The notes: generated by a model from the sequence alone, not told the origin. DNA of 64,000 nt from Sciurus carolinensis (GCF_902686445.1 NC_062232.1:30772954-30836953); one strand, 5' to 3'. Positions 34,375 through 46,053 are shown, numbered from the stretch's first letter. A program made the numbers and translations.

Positions 34375-34380
34375 GCCAAC

Positions 34381-35301
34381 AGTGCTATAACTCATGCCAG
34401 AAGGCACCTTACCTAATATATGTTTTCTCCATAAAGCACATCACAGGCTTACACTTAGCAACACTAGACAGCATTTCATCCCTGTGTGTGGGAGTCATAT
34501 TAAACAATGCAATCACCAACCAAAAACACAAAATGCAAAAAAAGTACTAAGTATACCATGAAAGGACACCCGTTTACAGTATGAGCATTGAATAAAGAGA
34601 ACAGAGTATTGCCTTGTCCAATCTCAGCTGGGAACATGTCTGAAATGGTTGACTGCTCTTTTATACTCATAAAGGACCACAAAAGTGCAAGTATTGATCT
34701 GAGAGTTACAAATAAGTTTAAGTGAAGAGTTGGATTTGCAAATACAGAATCTGTAAATTGTAAGGTTCAACGGTAATCACAAGATATGGGATTCAAATCC
34801 AGATACAGATACCATAAAAAGATACCCATAAGTGTTTCTAATGTGTATTTATCTTTAGAAAACATTTAAAAGAATGAAAACCACATAAAAATATTGAACA
34901 TAAAATGTATTTTTTTCCATTTAGCAAATTTCCTATGTATTTATTTCCTCTGTTGGATTACAGTGCTCACATGATATCTACAATTGACTTATACACAATC
35001 ATATGCACTTGACAAGAAAGAAAAAATAGAATTAATTTTAAATTATCTAGACAATTTGGCTTAATATTGTACTCAATAAGCAAATACCCTGACATAAACA
35101 TTAAGGAGAAATGCAAATCATTCAGTGGACCTCGTAAAGTGTGAACATCTCAGTGTACAGAGTATAATTTTGGTGTTTTGAAATATGTATTTTTGCACAA
35201 AATATTCCTAATGCCAACCACTGCATTTTATCTGCTGTTCCACTGAAGAAACAATGTTATATTTCAAAGCTGAAGGAAAAACTGGCTTTGCTGGAAATAT
35301 T
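34381..35301. other. Unlabelled AT-rich sequence
   Basis: No gene or nameable repeat seen. Confidence 0.3.
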
Positions 35302-37087
35302 TTTTTAAATTTATTTTTATTGTAAACAAATGGGATACATGTTGTTTCTGTTTGTACATGGAGTAACAGTATACCATTTGCATATTCATACATTTACATA
35401 GAGTAATGATGTTTGATTCATTCTGTTATTTTTTTCCTTCCCCCCACCCCTCCCACCTCTCTTTTCCCTCTATACAGTCCCTCCTTCCTCCATTCTTGCC
35501 CCCCTCCCACCCCCCATTGTGTGTCATCATCCGCTTATCAGTGAGATCATTCGCCTTTTGGATTTTTGAGATTGGCTTATCTCACTTAACATGATATTCT
35601 CCAATTTCATCCATTTGCCTGCAAATGCCATAATTTTATCATTCTTTATAGCTGAGTAATATTCCATTGTATATATATACCACAGTTTCTTTATCCATTC
35701 ATCAATTGAAGGGCATCTAGGTTGGTTCCACAGTCTGGCTATTGTGAATTGAGCAGCTATGAACATTGATGTGGCTGTATCTCTGTAGTATACTGATTTT
35801 AAGTCCTTTGGGTATAGGCCGAGGAGTGGGATAGCTGGGTCAAATGGTGGTTCCATTCCAAGTTTTCTAAGGAATCTCCACACTGCTTTCCAGAGTGGCT
35901 GCACTAATTTGCAGCCCCACCAGCAATGTATGAGTGTACCTTTCTCCCCACATCCTCTCCAACACCTATTGTTGATATTCTTGATAATTGGCATTCTAAT
36001 TGGGGTGAGATGGAATCTTAGTGTAGTTTTGATTTGCATTTCTCTTATTACTAAAGATGGTGAACATTTTTCCATATGTTTGTTGATCGCTTGTAAATCT
36101 TCTGTGAAGTGTCTGTTCATATCCTTAGCCCATTTGTTGATTGGGCTATTTGTATTCTTGTTGTAGAGTTTTTTGAGTTCTTTATAGATTCTGGAAATTA
36201 GTGCTCTATCTGAAGTATGAGTGGCAAAGATATTCTCCACTCTGTAGGCTCTCTCTTCGCATTGCTGATAGTTTCCTTTGCTCAGAGAAAGCTTTTTAGT
36301 TTGAATCTATCCCAGTTATTGATTCTTGCTTTTACTTCTTGTGCTATGGGAGTCCTGTTAAGGAAGTCTGGTCCTAAGCCGACATGTTGAAGATGTGGAC
36401 CTACTTTTTCTTCTATAAGATGCAGGGTCCCTGGTCTGATTTCAAGGTCCTTGATCCATTGTGAGTTGAGTTTTGTGCAGGGTGAGAGATAGGGGTTTAG
36501 TTTCATTCTGTTGCATATGGATTTCAAGTTTTCCCAGCACCATTTGTTAAAGAGGCTATCTTTTCTCCATTGCATATTTTTGGCCCCTTTGTCTAGTATG
36601 AGAAAATTGTATTTATTTGGGTTTGTGTCCGTGTCCTCTATTCTGTACCATTGATCTACCTGTCTATTTTGGTGCCAATACCATGCTGTTTTTGTTACTA
36701 TTGCTTTGCAGTATAGTTGACGTTCTGGTATTGTGATATCCCTGTTTCATTCTTCCTGCTAAGGATTGCTTTAGCTATTCTGGGTTTCTTATTCTTCCAG
36801 ATGAATTTCACGACTGCTTGCTCTATTTCTGTAAGGTATGTCATCAGGATTTTAATTGGAATTGCATTGAATCTGTATAGCACTTTTGGTAGTATGGTCA
36901 TTTTGACAATATTAATTCTTCCTATCCAAGAACATGGGAGATCTTTCCATCTTCTAAGGTCTTCCTTAATTTCTTTCTTCAATGTTTTGAGTTTTCATTG
37001 TAGAGATCTTTTACCTCTTTGGTTAGATTGATTCCCAAGTATTTTTTTTTTTTTGAGGCTATTGCAAATAGGATTGTTTTCCTCATT
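35302..37087 (-). mobile_element. L1 copy 1, 5'-truncated (minus)
   Basis: A T-rich 3' tail and 3' UTR at 35302-35560 are followed by the reversed C-terminal third of ORF2. Broken frames at 35527-36240, 36282-36575 and 36698-36982 encode the thumb/C-terminal region with the Cys-containing [19 protein letters not shown] segment. Truncated in the RT region near 37087. Its 3' UTR lacks the telomere-like block of copies 2 and 3. Confidence 0.9.
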
Positions 37088-37211
37088 TTCCTTTCATAAA
37101 ATGTATTTTGTCTACCTATTTTCTATAATATATAGAGACTGGAAGATAAAGGACCTTCCTATTTTAAGAAACTCTTAGTCCCTCACCCTTTAAAAGGAAG
37201 ATTCCATACAG

Positions 37212-37752
37212 CACATATTAGTTTCCTATTGCTGCTACAACAAATTTAATGACTTAAAACAACACAAATTTACCTGGATTAAATCCTCAGCATCTCAACA
37301 CACACACATACACACACACACACGCACACACACACACACAAATTTTGCTTTTATCTCTATTTTATTTCTATAGATAAAAAGTCCAACATGGGTCTCAGTG
37401 GGCTAAAATCAAACAAATAAGCAGGCTTATATTTTTTCTGGAAGCTGCAGGGTAGAATCTCTTTCTTTCCAGCTTTACAGGATGCTCATATTCCCTGGCT
37501 TATGGCCTTCCTAGTCAATACTCTAAGTAAGTCACATCTTCCTCTGATCATAACTGGGGAAATTTCTCCCCTTTAAAGGATTTGTGTGATTACATTTGGC
37601 CCACTCAGATAATCCATGATAATCTATCTATATTCAGGTTCTTAATTTAATTACACCAAAAAATCCATTTTATCATGCAGGTAACATATTCACAAGTTTC
37701 AGGGAGTAAAATATAGGCAACTTTTGGGAGAAGGCATTATTTCTCCCACATT
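37212..37752 (-). repeat. MLT1-like MaLR LTR (minus) with internal CA repeat
   Basis: ATTAGTTTCCTATTGCTGC, TTAAAACAACACAAATTTA, GGGTCTCAGTGGGC and AACATATTCACAAGTTTC are the reversed landmarks of an old MaLR LTR. A (CA)n lies at 37298-37341. Confidence 0.55.
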
Positions 37753-38911
37753 CTACCTTATAAAAGAAACCAACTTCACACACCCTGTAAAGAACCAAAG
37801 CCAAATAACTTGCATCTACAAAGAATTTTTTTTTTGCATTTATTAAACAAAGCCTCATGTTGGTCCTTGAAGCTTACTGATTTTCATGGTAATAGAGTGT
37901 TAGAAACCACATAAATGTGGGATTTTTCTCTTTGACAAAGTTTTAGTAGAGCATTTACCAAAGTGAATTGAATGTCAAAATTGACTTTGCCAGGCACCAA
38001 TTTGCAAGTATTTATAGCCATTATCTATTCATAACTAAGAGTAACCAAATTCTGGCTGCTTTCATTCTGTGCAAATGAACCACTTTAATAAAAGAATGAA
38101 GTATAAAACTTATGTTCTGGGAGATGTCTTACACAATTTTGCTGCAATAAAACTAACATACAACCCTTAAATCCCATTCACAGGTCTCCAGAATGACTCA
38201 GTTGTTATCTGCAGGGCTCAGCTATGGAATGAGTTGGGTTGAGATGAGTTGAGATTTGCTCTACCTGCCCCCTTATTCTACAACACTCATTGCATGTTCT
38301 TCAAATAATGGATACAAGAAACATAAGAGGCCAACCCCAAATCAATAAGTACATTTATCTTCTCACACACCATTGATGAAAGGAAATGACATGGGACACC
38401 CAAAATTAGGGGACAAATAAGTATTTACCATCACCAATGAAATCATGTCTAGGATAGAAAGGAAAGGGTGAAGTGTGAGTAAATAATACAACCTACCACA
38501 AGAGAACAGAATACAACAAAGTTCCTGAAGTGGCAAGGGAAAGGTGAAAGGAAAGAATTCAGTCTCCATCTTGGATCTCTAAACAGGTGGTGAGCTCACA
38601 CTGACTTACAGTTTGGTTGACACACAGCAACATCAATAAATTACTCACCTTGGACAATTATACAATAAAAATAGAAGACAATTCAGACTTTCAAAGCTAG
38701 CAATATCTTTTGTTCATGACATAAATCTAGTTTGAATAAATCAAGAATTTTCAAAAAAGTATTTGAAGACATATGTTAGACTTCCATCTAGTGGCCAACG
38801 AGAGTCACTGTTCAAGATCAACTAAACAACCACCTCAAAAACAAAACAAAACAAATCTCATCTAGAACAGCTGTGGGCCCAAAGGTCAAATTCAACCAAT
38901 TTTAAGGGGTG

Positions 38912-38950
<39 letters not shown>

Positions 38951-39349
38951 TGTGCAAGCATATTTTTTAAGTATAGTACTTTTTATTTTAGTATAGTACA
39001 TACACCATGTTTGTGTGGTTTTATAGGGCAGGAATTCATTAACATTTCTTTCCTGCATAGTATACCTAAAAAACAAAGCTTCATGTATAGAAAATTGATG
39101 AGTATTTGTTGATGGATTTAATTGAACAATGTTCCTTTTCCCTTAAGGAACTTAAAATTTCCTTTTGTAAATGCTTTTTTCATCTTATTACATCTCCCTG
39201 GTAGATAAGAAGTCACCACTGACATGCAAATTAATTTCCTTCAATATTGCCCAATAATTAAAATAGTCAGTTTTCATGACCAATGAGTCACATAGTCACT
39301 ACTGGGAATTTCATCTCCACTGCATATTCTGCTCTTTGGCTGACATACA
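37753..39349. other. Unlabelled AT-rich sequence
   Basis: Contains a (GT)n microsatellite at 38911-38955. No gene or nameable repeat otherwise. Confidence 0.35.
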
Positions 39350-41715
39350 ATTTTTTTTAATTAAATTTATTTTTAACTGATATATGAAAAAATAAAAATT
39401 ACACCAATTAATGGGGGTACCGTGTGATTTTTTGAGACATGTATTCATTGTATAATGTTTGAATCAGGTCAAACATTTCTCCTCAAACATTTATCATTTA
39501 TTAAGATAAAATCTACATACCACAAAAATTCTTTAAAAAGTATAATTCAACATTTAATGTTTTCACATAGTGCAATCATCATCATTGCATATTTAAAAAC
39601 ATTTTCATTATGCAAAAGAGAACCTATGTACCCATTCATACCCATTACCAATCATTCCACATTCCCCTCCTCTCCAGTCCTTGGCAACCACTACTCTACT
39701 TTCTTTCTCCATGCATTTATTTTGGACATTTCATATAAACAGAACCATACCAACCTTTCATAATAGGCTTCTTTCATTTTAGTTTAATATTTTTAAGATT
39801 CATATTTTTCATAGCATATATCAGTATTTCATTCTGATAGGGGCAGACAGGTGCAAGTAGTGAGAACATGAATAATTCTATAAAATAGGCCCACTGTGTT
39901 GACGCCCACATGCTTCTGCTTCTTCTTCTTCTTCTAATTCTTCTTCTTCTTCTTCTTCTTCTTTCTCTCTCTCTCTCTCTCTTTTTTTTTTTTTTTTTTT
40001 TTTTGGTACCAGGGATTGAGCCCAGGGGCACATAACCACTAAGCCACATGCCCAGCCCTTTTTATTTTTTATTTAGAAACAGGGTCTTACTAAGTTGCTC
40101 AGGGCCTCACTAAGTTGCTGAGGCTGGCAGCAACTCGATCCTCTTGCCTCACCCTCCTGAGTTGCTGGGATTACAGGCTTGTGCCACTGCACCTGCCCCA
40201 AGTTTTCCACCATTTTACAATTCTCCCAGCAAGGTATGAGAGTTTCCATGTCCTCACATCTCCAACACTTGCTATTATCTGTCTTTTTTATTTGTATCTT
40301 CCTAGTGTGAGTAAAATGTTTTTTTTTGTGTGTGATTTTGATTGAATTTTCTTTGTGACTAATGATATTGAGTATCTTTGAGTGTATTAATTGTCCATTT
40401 ATACATCTTCTTTGAAAATATGTTTATCTAAATACAATGCTCACTATTTCTTCTCCTCTTTCTCCTTCTTTTGAGATGGGGGGGTCTCTATGTTACACAG
40501 GTTGACTGGGCATGTGCCACCATCTTGGCAACTTTGCTCATTTTTCAATTGAATTATGTGGATTTTCTCATTTTGTTTTAAGAGTTCTTTATATACTGTG
40601 GAAACTCATTCCTTATTAGTTATATAATTTGCAAATATTTTCTCTCTGTGCATTATCTTCTTTGTTTTGAAGTAAAAATCTTTTTAACTTTTTTCAAGTT
40701 TTAAATTTTGATATAGTCAAATTTTTCTATTTTTTTTCCCTTTTGTTCCTTGTGGTTTTGGTGTCATAGCTAAGAAAGTAGTACCTAGTCCAAGGCTATA
40801 AGGATTCACTCCTATATTTTCTGCTAAAAGTTTTATGGTTTTTATCTGTTACATGTAAGTCTGTGACCCGTTTGTGAGTTAATTTTTTTTTTGGATATGG
40901 TTATCCAATTATCCCAGTATCATTTGTTGAAAAGACTATTTCTTGCCTTTGTCAAAAATTAACTGACCATAAATGTGTGCATTTATTTCAGTTTCCTCAA
41001 CTTTATTCCATTGATCACTTCTATTATTTTGCTAATGTCAAGCAATCCTTATTAATGAAATTTTATAGTAAACTTTGAAATAAGGAAATATGAGCCCTAC
41101 AACTTTGTCCTTTTTCTTTTTCATATGAATTTTAGGTAGAACTTTTTATTTCTCCCCCCCAAAAGCTACAAATTTAATAGATATGTGTTGAATCTGTAGA
41201 TCACATTGGGTAACATTGCCATCTTCACAGTATAAAGGTCTTCTGATCCATGAACATGGAACAACTTTACTTTTATTTAGATAATCTTTAATTTCCCTCA
41301 AAAATGTTTTATAGTGTTTTGTGTACAATCTGTACACAACTCCTTGCCAAGTTTATGCCTAAATGTTTTATTCTTTTTGATACTATTATGAATGGAATTG
41401 TTTTCTTAATTTCACTCTCAGATCATTCATTATTATTGTTTCAAAAACACAACTAATTTTTGTGTGTTAACTTTGTATCCTGAAACCTTGTCAAACTTGT
41501 TCATTAATTCTTATAATTCTTTGTGAAAAAAAAGGACTTTAGGGTTTTCTATGTACAAGATTATGTCATCTGCAAATAAAAATAGTTTTGCATCTTCCTT
41601 TCTATTTGGATGCCTATTATTTCTTTTTCTTGCTCAGTTTATCCAGCTAGAAACTCCAGGAAAATGTTGAATGAAAGATTGAGAGCAGATATCCTTGTCT
41701 TGTTCCTGATTTTTT
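39350..41715 (-). mobile_element. Old L1 (minus), interrupted by a SINE
   Basis: A diverged 3' UTR (39350-39840, with CAACCACTACTCTACTTTC and CATTTCATATAAACAGAACC) continues after the SINE at 39983-40199 into reversed ORF2 (CAAGGTATGAGAGTTTCC, GTTTCAAAAACACAAC, GATTATGTCATCTGCAAAT, the last being the reverse of the Asp-Asp active-site region). Many stops; an ancient copy. Confidence 0.75.
39911..40199 (-). repeat. Dimeric B1-ID SINE (minus) with TTC/CT-rich tail
   Basis: (TTC)n and (CT)n at 39911-39982 are the degenerated tail, followed by GGTACCAGGGATTGAGCCC, CTAAGTTGCTGAGGCTGGC and GGGATTACAGGCTTGTGCC. Confidence 0.85.
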
Positions 41716-41721
41716 TTTTAA

Positions 41722-41796
41722 TTAGGCCCTGGGTTCAATCCTCAGCACTGCAAAAATTAAAAAAAAAAAAAAAAGAGAGAGAGAGAGAATAAGGTG
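41722..41796 (+). repeat. ID-type SINE fragment (plus)
   Basis: AGGCCCTGGGTTCAATCCTC, AGCACTGC and an A/GA-rich tail. Confidence 0.75.
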
Positions 41797-41797
41797 A

Positions 41798-41996
41798 CTG
41801 TGTGCAGTGACACATGCCTGTAATCCCAGTGGCTTGGGAGGCTGAGACAGGAGGATTGGGAGTTCAAAACCAGCATCAGCAAAAGAGAGGCACTAAGCAA
41901 CTCATTGAGACCCTGTCTCTAAATAAAATACAAAAGAGGGCTGGGGTTGTGGTTGAATGGGCAAGTGCCCCTGAGTTCAATTCCTGGTGCCAAAAG
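41798..41996 (+). repeat. Dimeric B1-ID SINE (plus)
   Basis: GTGTGCAGTGACACATGCCT, GGCTTGGGAGGCTGAGACAG, then GGGCTGGGGTTGTGGTTGAA and GAGTTCAATTCCTGGTGCC. Confidence 0.85.
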
Positions 41997-42090
41997 AGAA
42001 GGAGAGGAGAGATAGAGAGGGAGAGGGAGAGGGAGAGGGAGAGGGAGAGGAGAGGGAGGAGAGGAGAGGAGAGGGAGAGGAGAGAGAAAA
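41997..42090 (+). repeat. (GGAGAG)n purine-rich repeat
   Basis: About 90 bp of GAGAGG/GGAGAG units directly after the SINE tail. Confidence 0.9.
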
Positions 42091-42395
42091 CAAGGTAACT
42101 CTAAGAAATAAACACATACTTTCTCTCCTTCACATGCACCAAACCACTACTATGAGCACTTCTATCACACTTCTCTTTTAAATGCATACAACATGCAGAA
42201 ATTGGTCTAAGAAAAAAGTAAGTACTTTTCCTTTAGAGGGCAGTTGGACATGTCTATTCTTTTTCTATTTTTAGTATGAATACTCTCCCTAGTGAGAGGG
42301 TTAGGGCAGGGCCTAGTAAAATAATGCTGAGTTCTCCTCTCACTCTGAACCTTTTGACACAGATAAAATGAAACTAAAACAAATAGCAAGGGGCA

Positions 42396-42590
42396 ACCAA
42401 ACGCAGTGTTGCACAACTGTAATCCCAGCTACTTGGGAGGCTGAGGCAGGAGGAATGTAAGTTTGAGGCCAGCCTCAGCAACTTAGTAAGGTGCTGTCTC
42501 AAAATAAAAAAATAAAATAAAAAGGGCTAGGTATGTAGCTTATTGGTAGAATATCCCTGGGTTAAATCCCCACAATCACAGAAATAAAAA
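42396..42590 (+). repeat. Dimeric B1-ID SINE (plus)
   Basis: CAAACGCAGTGTTGCACAAC, GCTACTTGGGAGGCTGAGGC, then GGGCTAGGTATGTAGCTTAT and an A-rich tail. Confidence 0.85.
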
Positions 42591-43227
42591 ATAAAACAGC
42601 AAGGATAAGCTACAATGGAAAAATTTTATTAACCAAGCACTATCTTAGCCTGAAGGTTATATTTCTATATTTTCTTTGAGGGATAATAGGTTAGGAATAA
42701 CTTACACAAATAACTTACATATGATTTTTAACTTGGTTTTTATTATCCAGCCAGTTGATTCTACCCATGCAGGACATATTATTCAAAGGATGAAGTCTTA
42801 AGTAATTGCTTCAGTTTACTTTGACATGAGTCTACAAAGAATCCTCACTCTGCCTCATGCTTTTGATCCAATGTCCTTTGGCATAATGCAAAGGGAAAGG
42901 AGTTCTCACCTAGACTTGTACCTCAAGTTACTAGCCCAACCACAGACCTTAAAGTTAACCCACTGGCCTATTCCTGGGGTCAGTGTTCAATAAAAGGAGA
43001 CTTCTCATGTCCCTGTTTTAGTCAGGGTCCTCAATGTTTTAGCTTTGTCTCAGGCATAAAACATTTCCTGAATTGCAACACTCTTCCTTCCCTCTACTTG
43101 ATTTGGAATTATTTTGTTCTTGCTTCTTGCAGTTTCTTAAGTTAGGAAGTTAAAGAATTGATTTGAGACCTTTCTCTATGTAATATAGCCATTTAGTGCT
43201 TTAAATTCCACCTAAGTAGTTCAGGTG
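42591..43227. other. Unlabelled sequence
   Basis: No gene or nameable repeat seen. Confidence 0.3.
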
Positions 43228-43520
43228 ACTCCCACAAATGTTGATATGTTGTGCTTGCTATCATTCACTTCCAAATAACTTTCATACCCCTTGATCTCTT
43301 CTTTGACACATATATTATTTAGTTGTGTATTATTTTCCAAATATGTGGGAGATATTTTTTCAGTTATCTTTCTTTTAATGATTTCTAGTTTAATGTTATT
43401 ATGGTCAGAGAATATATGACTTAAATCCATGTAAATTTATGTTGTTGAATGGCCCAGGATATGGTCCACCTTTGTAAATGCTTCATGAGCACTTGGAAAA
43501 AAAAGTGCTTGTAAAGAACA
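43228..43520 (-). mobile_element. Old L1 ORF2 endonuclease fragment (minus)
   Basis: A minus-strand frame (43221-43430) reads the end of the endonuclease domain with a SDHNNIKLEI segment, followed on the plus strand by GAATGGCCCAGGATATGGTC, the reverse of the L1 region upstream of it. Confidence 0.65.
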
Positions 43521-45090
43521 TATTTCTAAAGATTCCCCTCTTATGTCTCTCTGATTTTGCTTAATGTGAGCCTTATTTCTTCCTTTCCTTCCTCTTTTCA
43601 CCTCTGATTATAATAAGTAACACTCCACTGGTAGCCTGTAGAGAGACTTATGCAGTTTTTGAACCATGTGAATGTAATAATTATTTAAGAAACAATTATT
43701 TGTATTTTTAAGAGTAAAAAAGAATACTGGAGCCATGGTGGTGGGCTAGACAAAAAAAAATTATCTTTTACACATACAAACTAGAAAGGATTTAGTTAGT
43801 AGAGCAGAAAAGGTGAGGAGTGCTTGGAAGATAGAATGAAGAATGCTTTCACACTGATAAATCCAGAAAATTAAAAACACCTGCAGTAGGAAGCCAAACA
43901 TACTCAGAGAAAGTTCAAGAACAGTGTCTATAAAAGTCAAACAACTTCAGAGGGTACTGGTTCAACTATGAAATTAAAGAGTCCTTCTCTAAACAGCAGT
44001 TCTGCCTGCCCTTATCTTGCTATAACCCTCTGCCATGTCTGTTAAAGTGGGTAAAGAGCACCAGTAGCATTTGAACCCTTTTAGTCCTCCAAGACTACAC
44101 TTCAGAGACAGTGAATCATTTGACCAGGAAGAAAACCCAAATAAGAGTAGAGCTTGAGACAACTGAACAACTGTACAGAAGGGACACAGAACAGAAGCAC
44201 ACACAACCTGTAAGAGAGATCAACTAAAGCCTTCTAATGGATATGCCCAAATTTTGGAACTGGAATGATCCATGCCATGTGTCCCAAAAGGATAAGAACA
44301 CTGTCTAATCAAAGCACTACACCTTAGCACTAAGACAAGCCTGTTAGTGCAGTGAACCTCACAAGATCTCACAACTGTGGGTCAGAGTCATGCTAATTCC
44401 CTAGGACAAATCCAAAGGGTCCTTGATTCCCACAAACAAATGAACAATGGTTGGTCAGATATTTCAGGGAATTAAGAGGAGATTAGGAGAAACAAATAAA
44501 ACTAATCCTGGAGGGGAAAAGCCAATATAATAAAAGAAACAGAACAGAACTTTCCAAAATTAAAATTCATATTCTCAGAATTATAAGGAAGACACTAAGT
44601 TTATAAAAAGAGAGCATGCGTTATAGAAGGAAACAATAGAAGAAAAGAGAAAGCCCTTGGATGCTAGAAATGTTATTGCAAAATTTAAAATTCAGTACAG
44701 AACAGATATTGTCAAGACACCTGGGTTGCTGATAGAACTCAGTGATAAGTCACTGACCCCAACTCCTCCCTCAAGTCATTATTAGTATAGATCTCGAAGT
44801 CACTGAAGAGAACTGCCATTTAAATAAAGCTTTGTGACATTAACTATAACTAAGAACATCACAAAAAGCACTATATTTAATGAAACAATCTCATTTGGAC
44901 AATATTCAAAAGAGTTGCTAGAAGAAACTATGCAGGTGATTGACACAAGAAATTTGTCTTCATATCCATAAATAACTTCCAAAAATATTATAGGTCAGAA
45001 CACAGCCTCCTAGGTTGCTCATGGAACTCAGTGTCCACGCACCCACCCCTAACCCTGACACCTGACCTTCCCTCAAGGGATTTCCGCTAA
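43521..45090. other. Unlabelled sequence upstream of the ferritin-like gene
   Basis: AT-rich and no gene recognised. Two segments, about 44690-44780 and 44990-45080, share GGTTGCT(G/C)AT(A/G)GAACTCAGTG and a following CCTCCCTCAAG or TTCCCTCAAG, about 300 bp apart, so part of the region looks duplicated. Confidence 0.35.
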
Positions 45091-45109
45091 GTGGTCACCA
45101 TTTCCAGGT

Positions 45110-45720
45110 CAACTTCCGCTATTGCTCACTTCCGGCCGCCATTTTCTTCTTCCATTCCGCCTCAGGTCTGCCTAACAGAGACCCACCCGGGCCCTGAGCC
45201 TATTTTCTACCAGCCGCACCTCCCTCGCCAATCCTGGGGGCCCCCAGAAGGCCCCGCCGCGACCGCGGCCACCGCAGCTGCCGGCTCCACTGTCTGCTGT
45301 CAGTGCTACCGCGCCGCCTTCGCCTTCGTGCTCGCGCGGCCCGCGCCCGCCCCCGCACCCACAGCCGCGTCCACTATGGCCTTCTCCGTGCCCTCACAGG
45401 TGCTCCACAACCACCACCCCGATTTCGAGGCCGCCGTCAACAGCCAGATTCAGCTGCAGTTTCACGCGTCGTACGTCTACCTGTCCATGGCCTTCTACTG
45501 CGATCGCCACGACGTGGCCCTGGAGCACTTCGCCAGTTTCTTCCTGCGCCGCTCTCACGAGTGGAAGGCCCGCGCCGAGAAGCTGTTGGAGCTGCAGAAC
45601 CAGCGCGGCGGCGGCATTGGCCTCCACGAAATCATGAAGCCCGACCTCGACGACTGGCACAGCGGCCCCCAGGCCATGGAGTACGCCTTCCACCTGGAGA
45701 AGAGCGTCAACCAGAGCCTC
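45110..45720. promoter_or_regulatory. CpG-rich patch over the ferritin-like gene 5' half
   Basis: CpG is dense between about 45110 and 45720 (for example GCCCCGCCGCGACCGCGG) within otherwise CpG-poor AT-rich DNA. It spans promoter, leader and two thirds of the coding sequence. Retained CpG in a repeat-rich region suggests germline hypomethylation or selection. Confidence 0.65.
45111..45146 (+). promoter_or_regulatory. ETS/YY1-type promoter block of the ferritin-like gene
   Basis: Two ETS-like sites (AACTTCCGC at 45111-45119 and CACTTCCGG at 45127-45135) are followed at once by GCCGCCATTTTC (45135-45146), the YY1 motif in the orientation typical of TATA-less housekeeping and testis promoters. 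There is no TATA box, and the sequence turns CpG-rich from here into the coding region. Transcription probably begins within or just after this block, giving a 5' leader of about 230-260 nt. Inference from motifs only. Confidence 0.6.
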
Positions 45721-45927
45721 CTGGAGCTGCACCGCCTGGCCACTGAAAGGGGAGACATCCACCTCTGCCACTTCCTGCAGCGCCACTATCTGCACCAGCA
45801 GGTCCTCATCATCAGGGAGCTGGGTGGCTACCTGACCAACCTGCACAAGATGGAGGCCCTGGAAGACCCCCTGGCGGAAATCCTCTTTGACAGGCTCACC
45901 CTGGGCCGCAGCGACAAGGACACCTGA
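45376..45927 (+). CDS. Ferritin heavy chain-like protein, FTHL17 type, intronless
   Basis: A 183-residue ferritin, the same length as human FTH1, and uninterrupted. The start is the first in-frame ATG, in a strong context (A at -3, G at +4); the open frame continues 95 codons upstream but without another ATG. The four-helix bundle plus short helix E is readable: [11 protein letters not shown] (helix A), [10 protein letters not shown] (end of B), [18 protein letters not shown] (C), [30 protein letters not shown] helix D, and [10 protein letters not shown] at the C terminus. FTHL17-like traits are MAFY, CHFL..HYLH.QV and ELGGY where FTH1 differs. Ferroxidase-centre positions (FTH1 mature numbering): Tyr34, Glu61, Glu107 and Gln141 are kept, but Glu27 is Gln, Glu62 is Trp and His65 is Arg; nucleation residue Glu64 is Ala. 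Ferrous iron oxidation is therefore probably lost or weak, while assembly with other ferritin chains may remain. Lack of introns points to an old retrogene. Role in cells is not shown; in mouse and human this family is germline/embryo-expressed and X-linked. Confidence 0.88.
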   Translation: MAFSVPSQVLHNHHPDFEAAVNSQIQLQFHASYVYLSMAFYCDRHDVALEHFASFFLRRSHEWKARAEKLLELQNQRGGGIGLHEIMKPDLDDWHSGPQAMEYAFHLEKSVNQSLLELHRLATERGDIHLCHFLQRHYLHQQVLIIRELGGYLTNLHKMEALEDPLAEILFDRLTLGRSDKDT

Positions 45928-46047
45928 GCAGGACTGTGCCCAGCCCATGCCAGGGAATCTTCCCCCGGGTGGGTCCAGGCCGGCCTGCACATTGCCCTTT
46001 CAGCCCATTCACCTTAGTTTGGGCCTTTCAGTTTCATTGTTACTTCC

Positions 46048-46053
46048 AATAAA
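46048..46053 (+). terminator. Polyadenylation signal of the ferritin-like gene
   Basis: AATAAA 121 bp after the stop codon, in a TTCCAATAAAGTTA context like that of FTH1 mRNAs. No A tract follows, so either the retrocopy tail has decayed or the signal belongs to a native 3' end. Confidence 0.7.

Noticed and set aside
45301..45306. CAGTGC as an iron-responsive element loop
   Set aside because: Neighbouring bases do not form the required five-pair upper stem.
45091..45375. 95-codon open extension upstream of the ferritin-like ATG
   Set aside because: It has no ATG (it would need a GTG start), is Ala/Pro-rich as expected for CpG-rich leader sequence, and covers the promoter motifs. Ferritins of this type start at the MAFS methionine.
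45394..45990. 198-codon minus-strand frame opposite the ferritin-like gene
   Set aside because: It is the antisense shadow of a GC-rich coding sequence, Val/Leu-rich with no domain.
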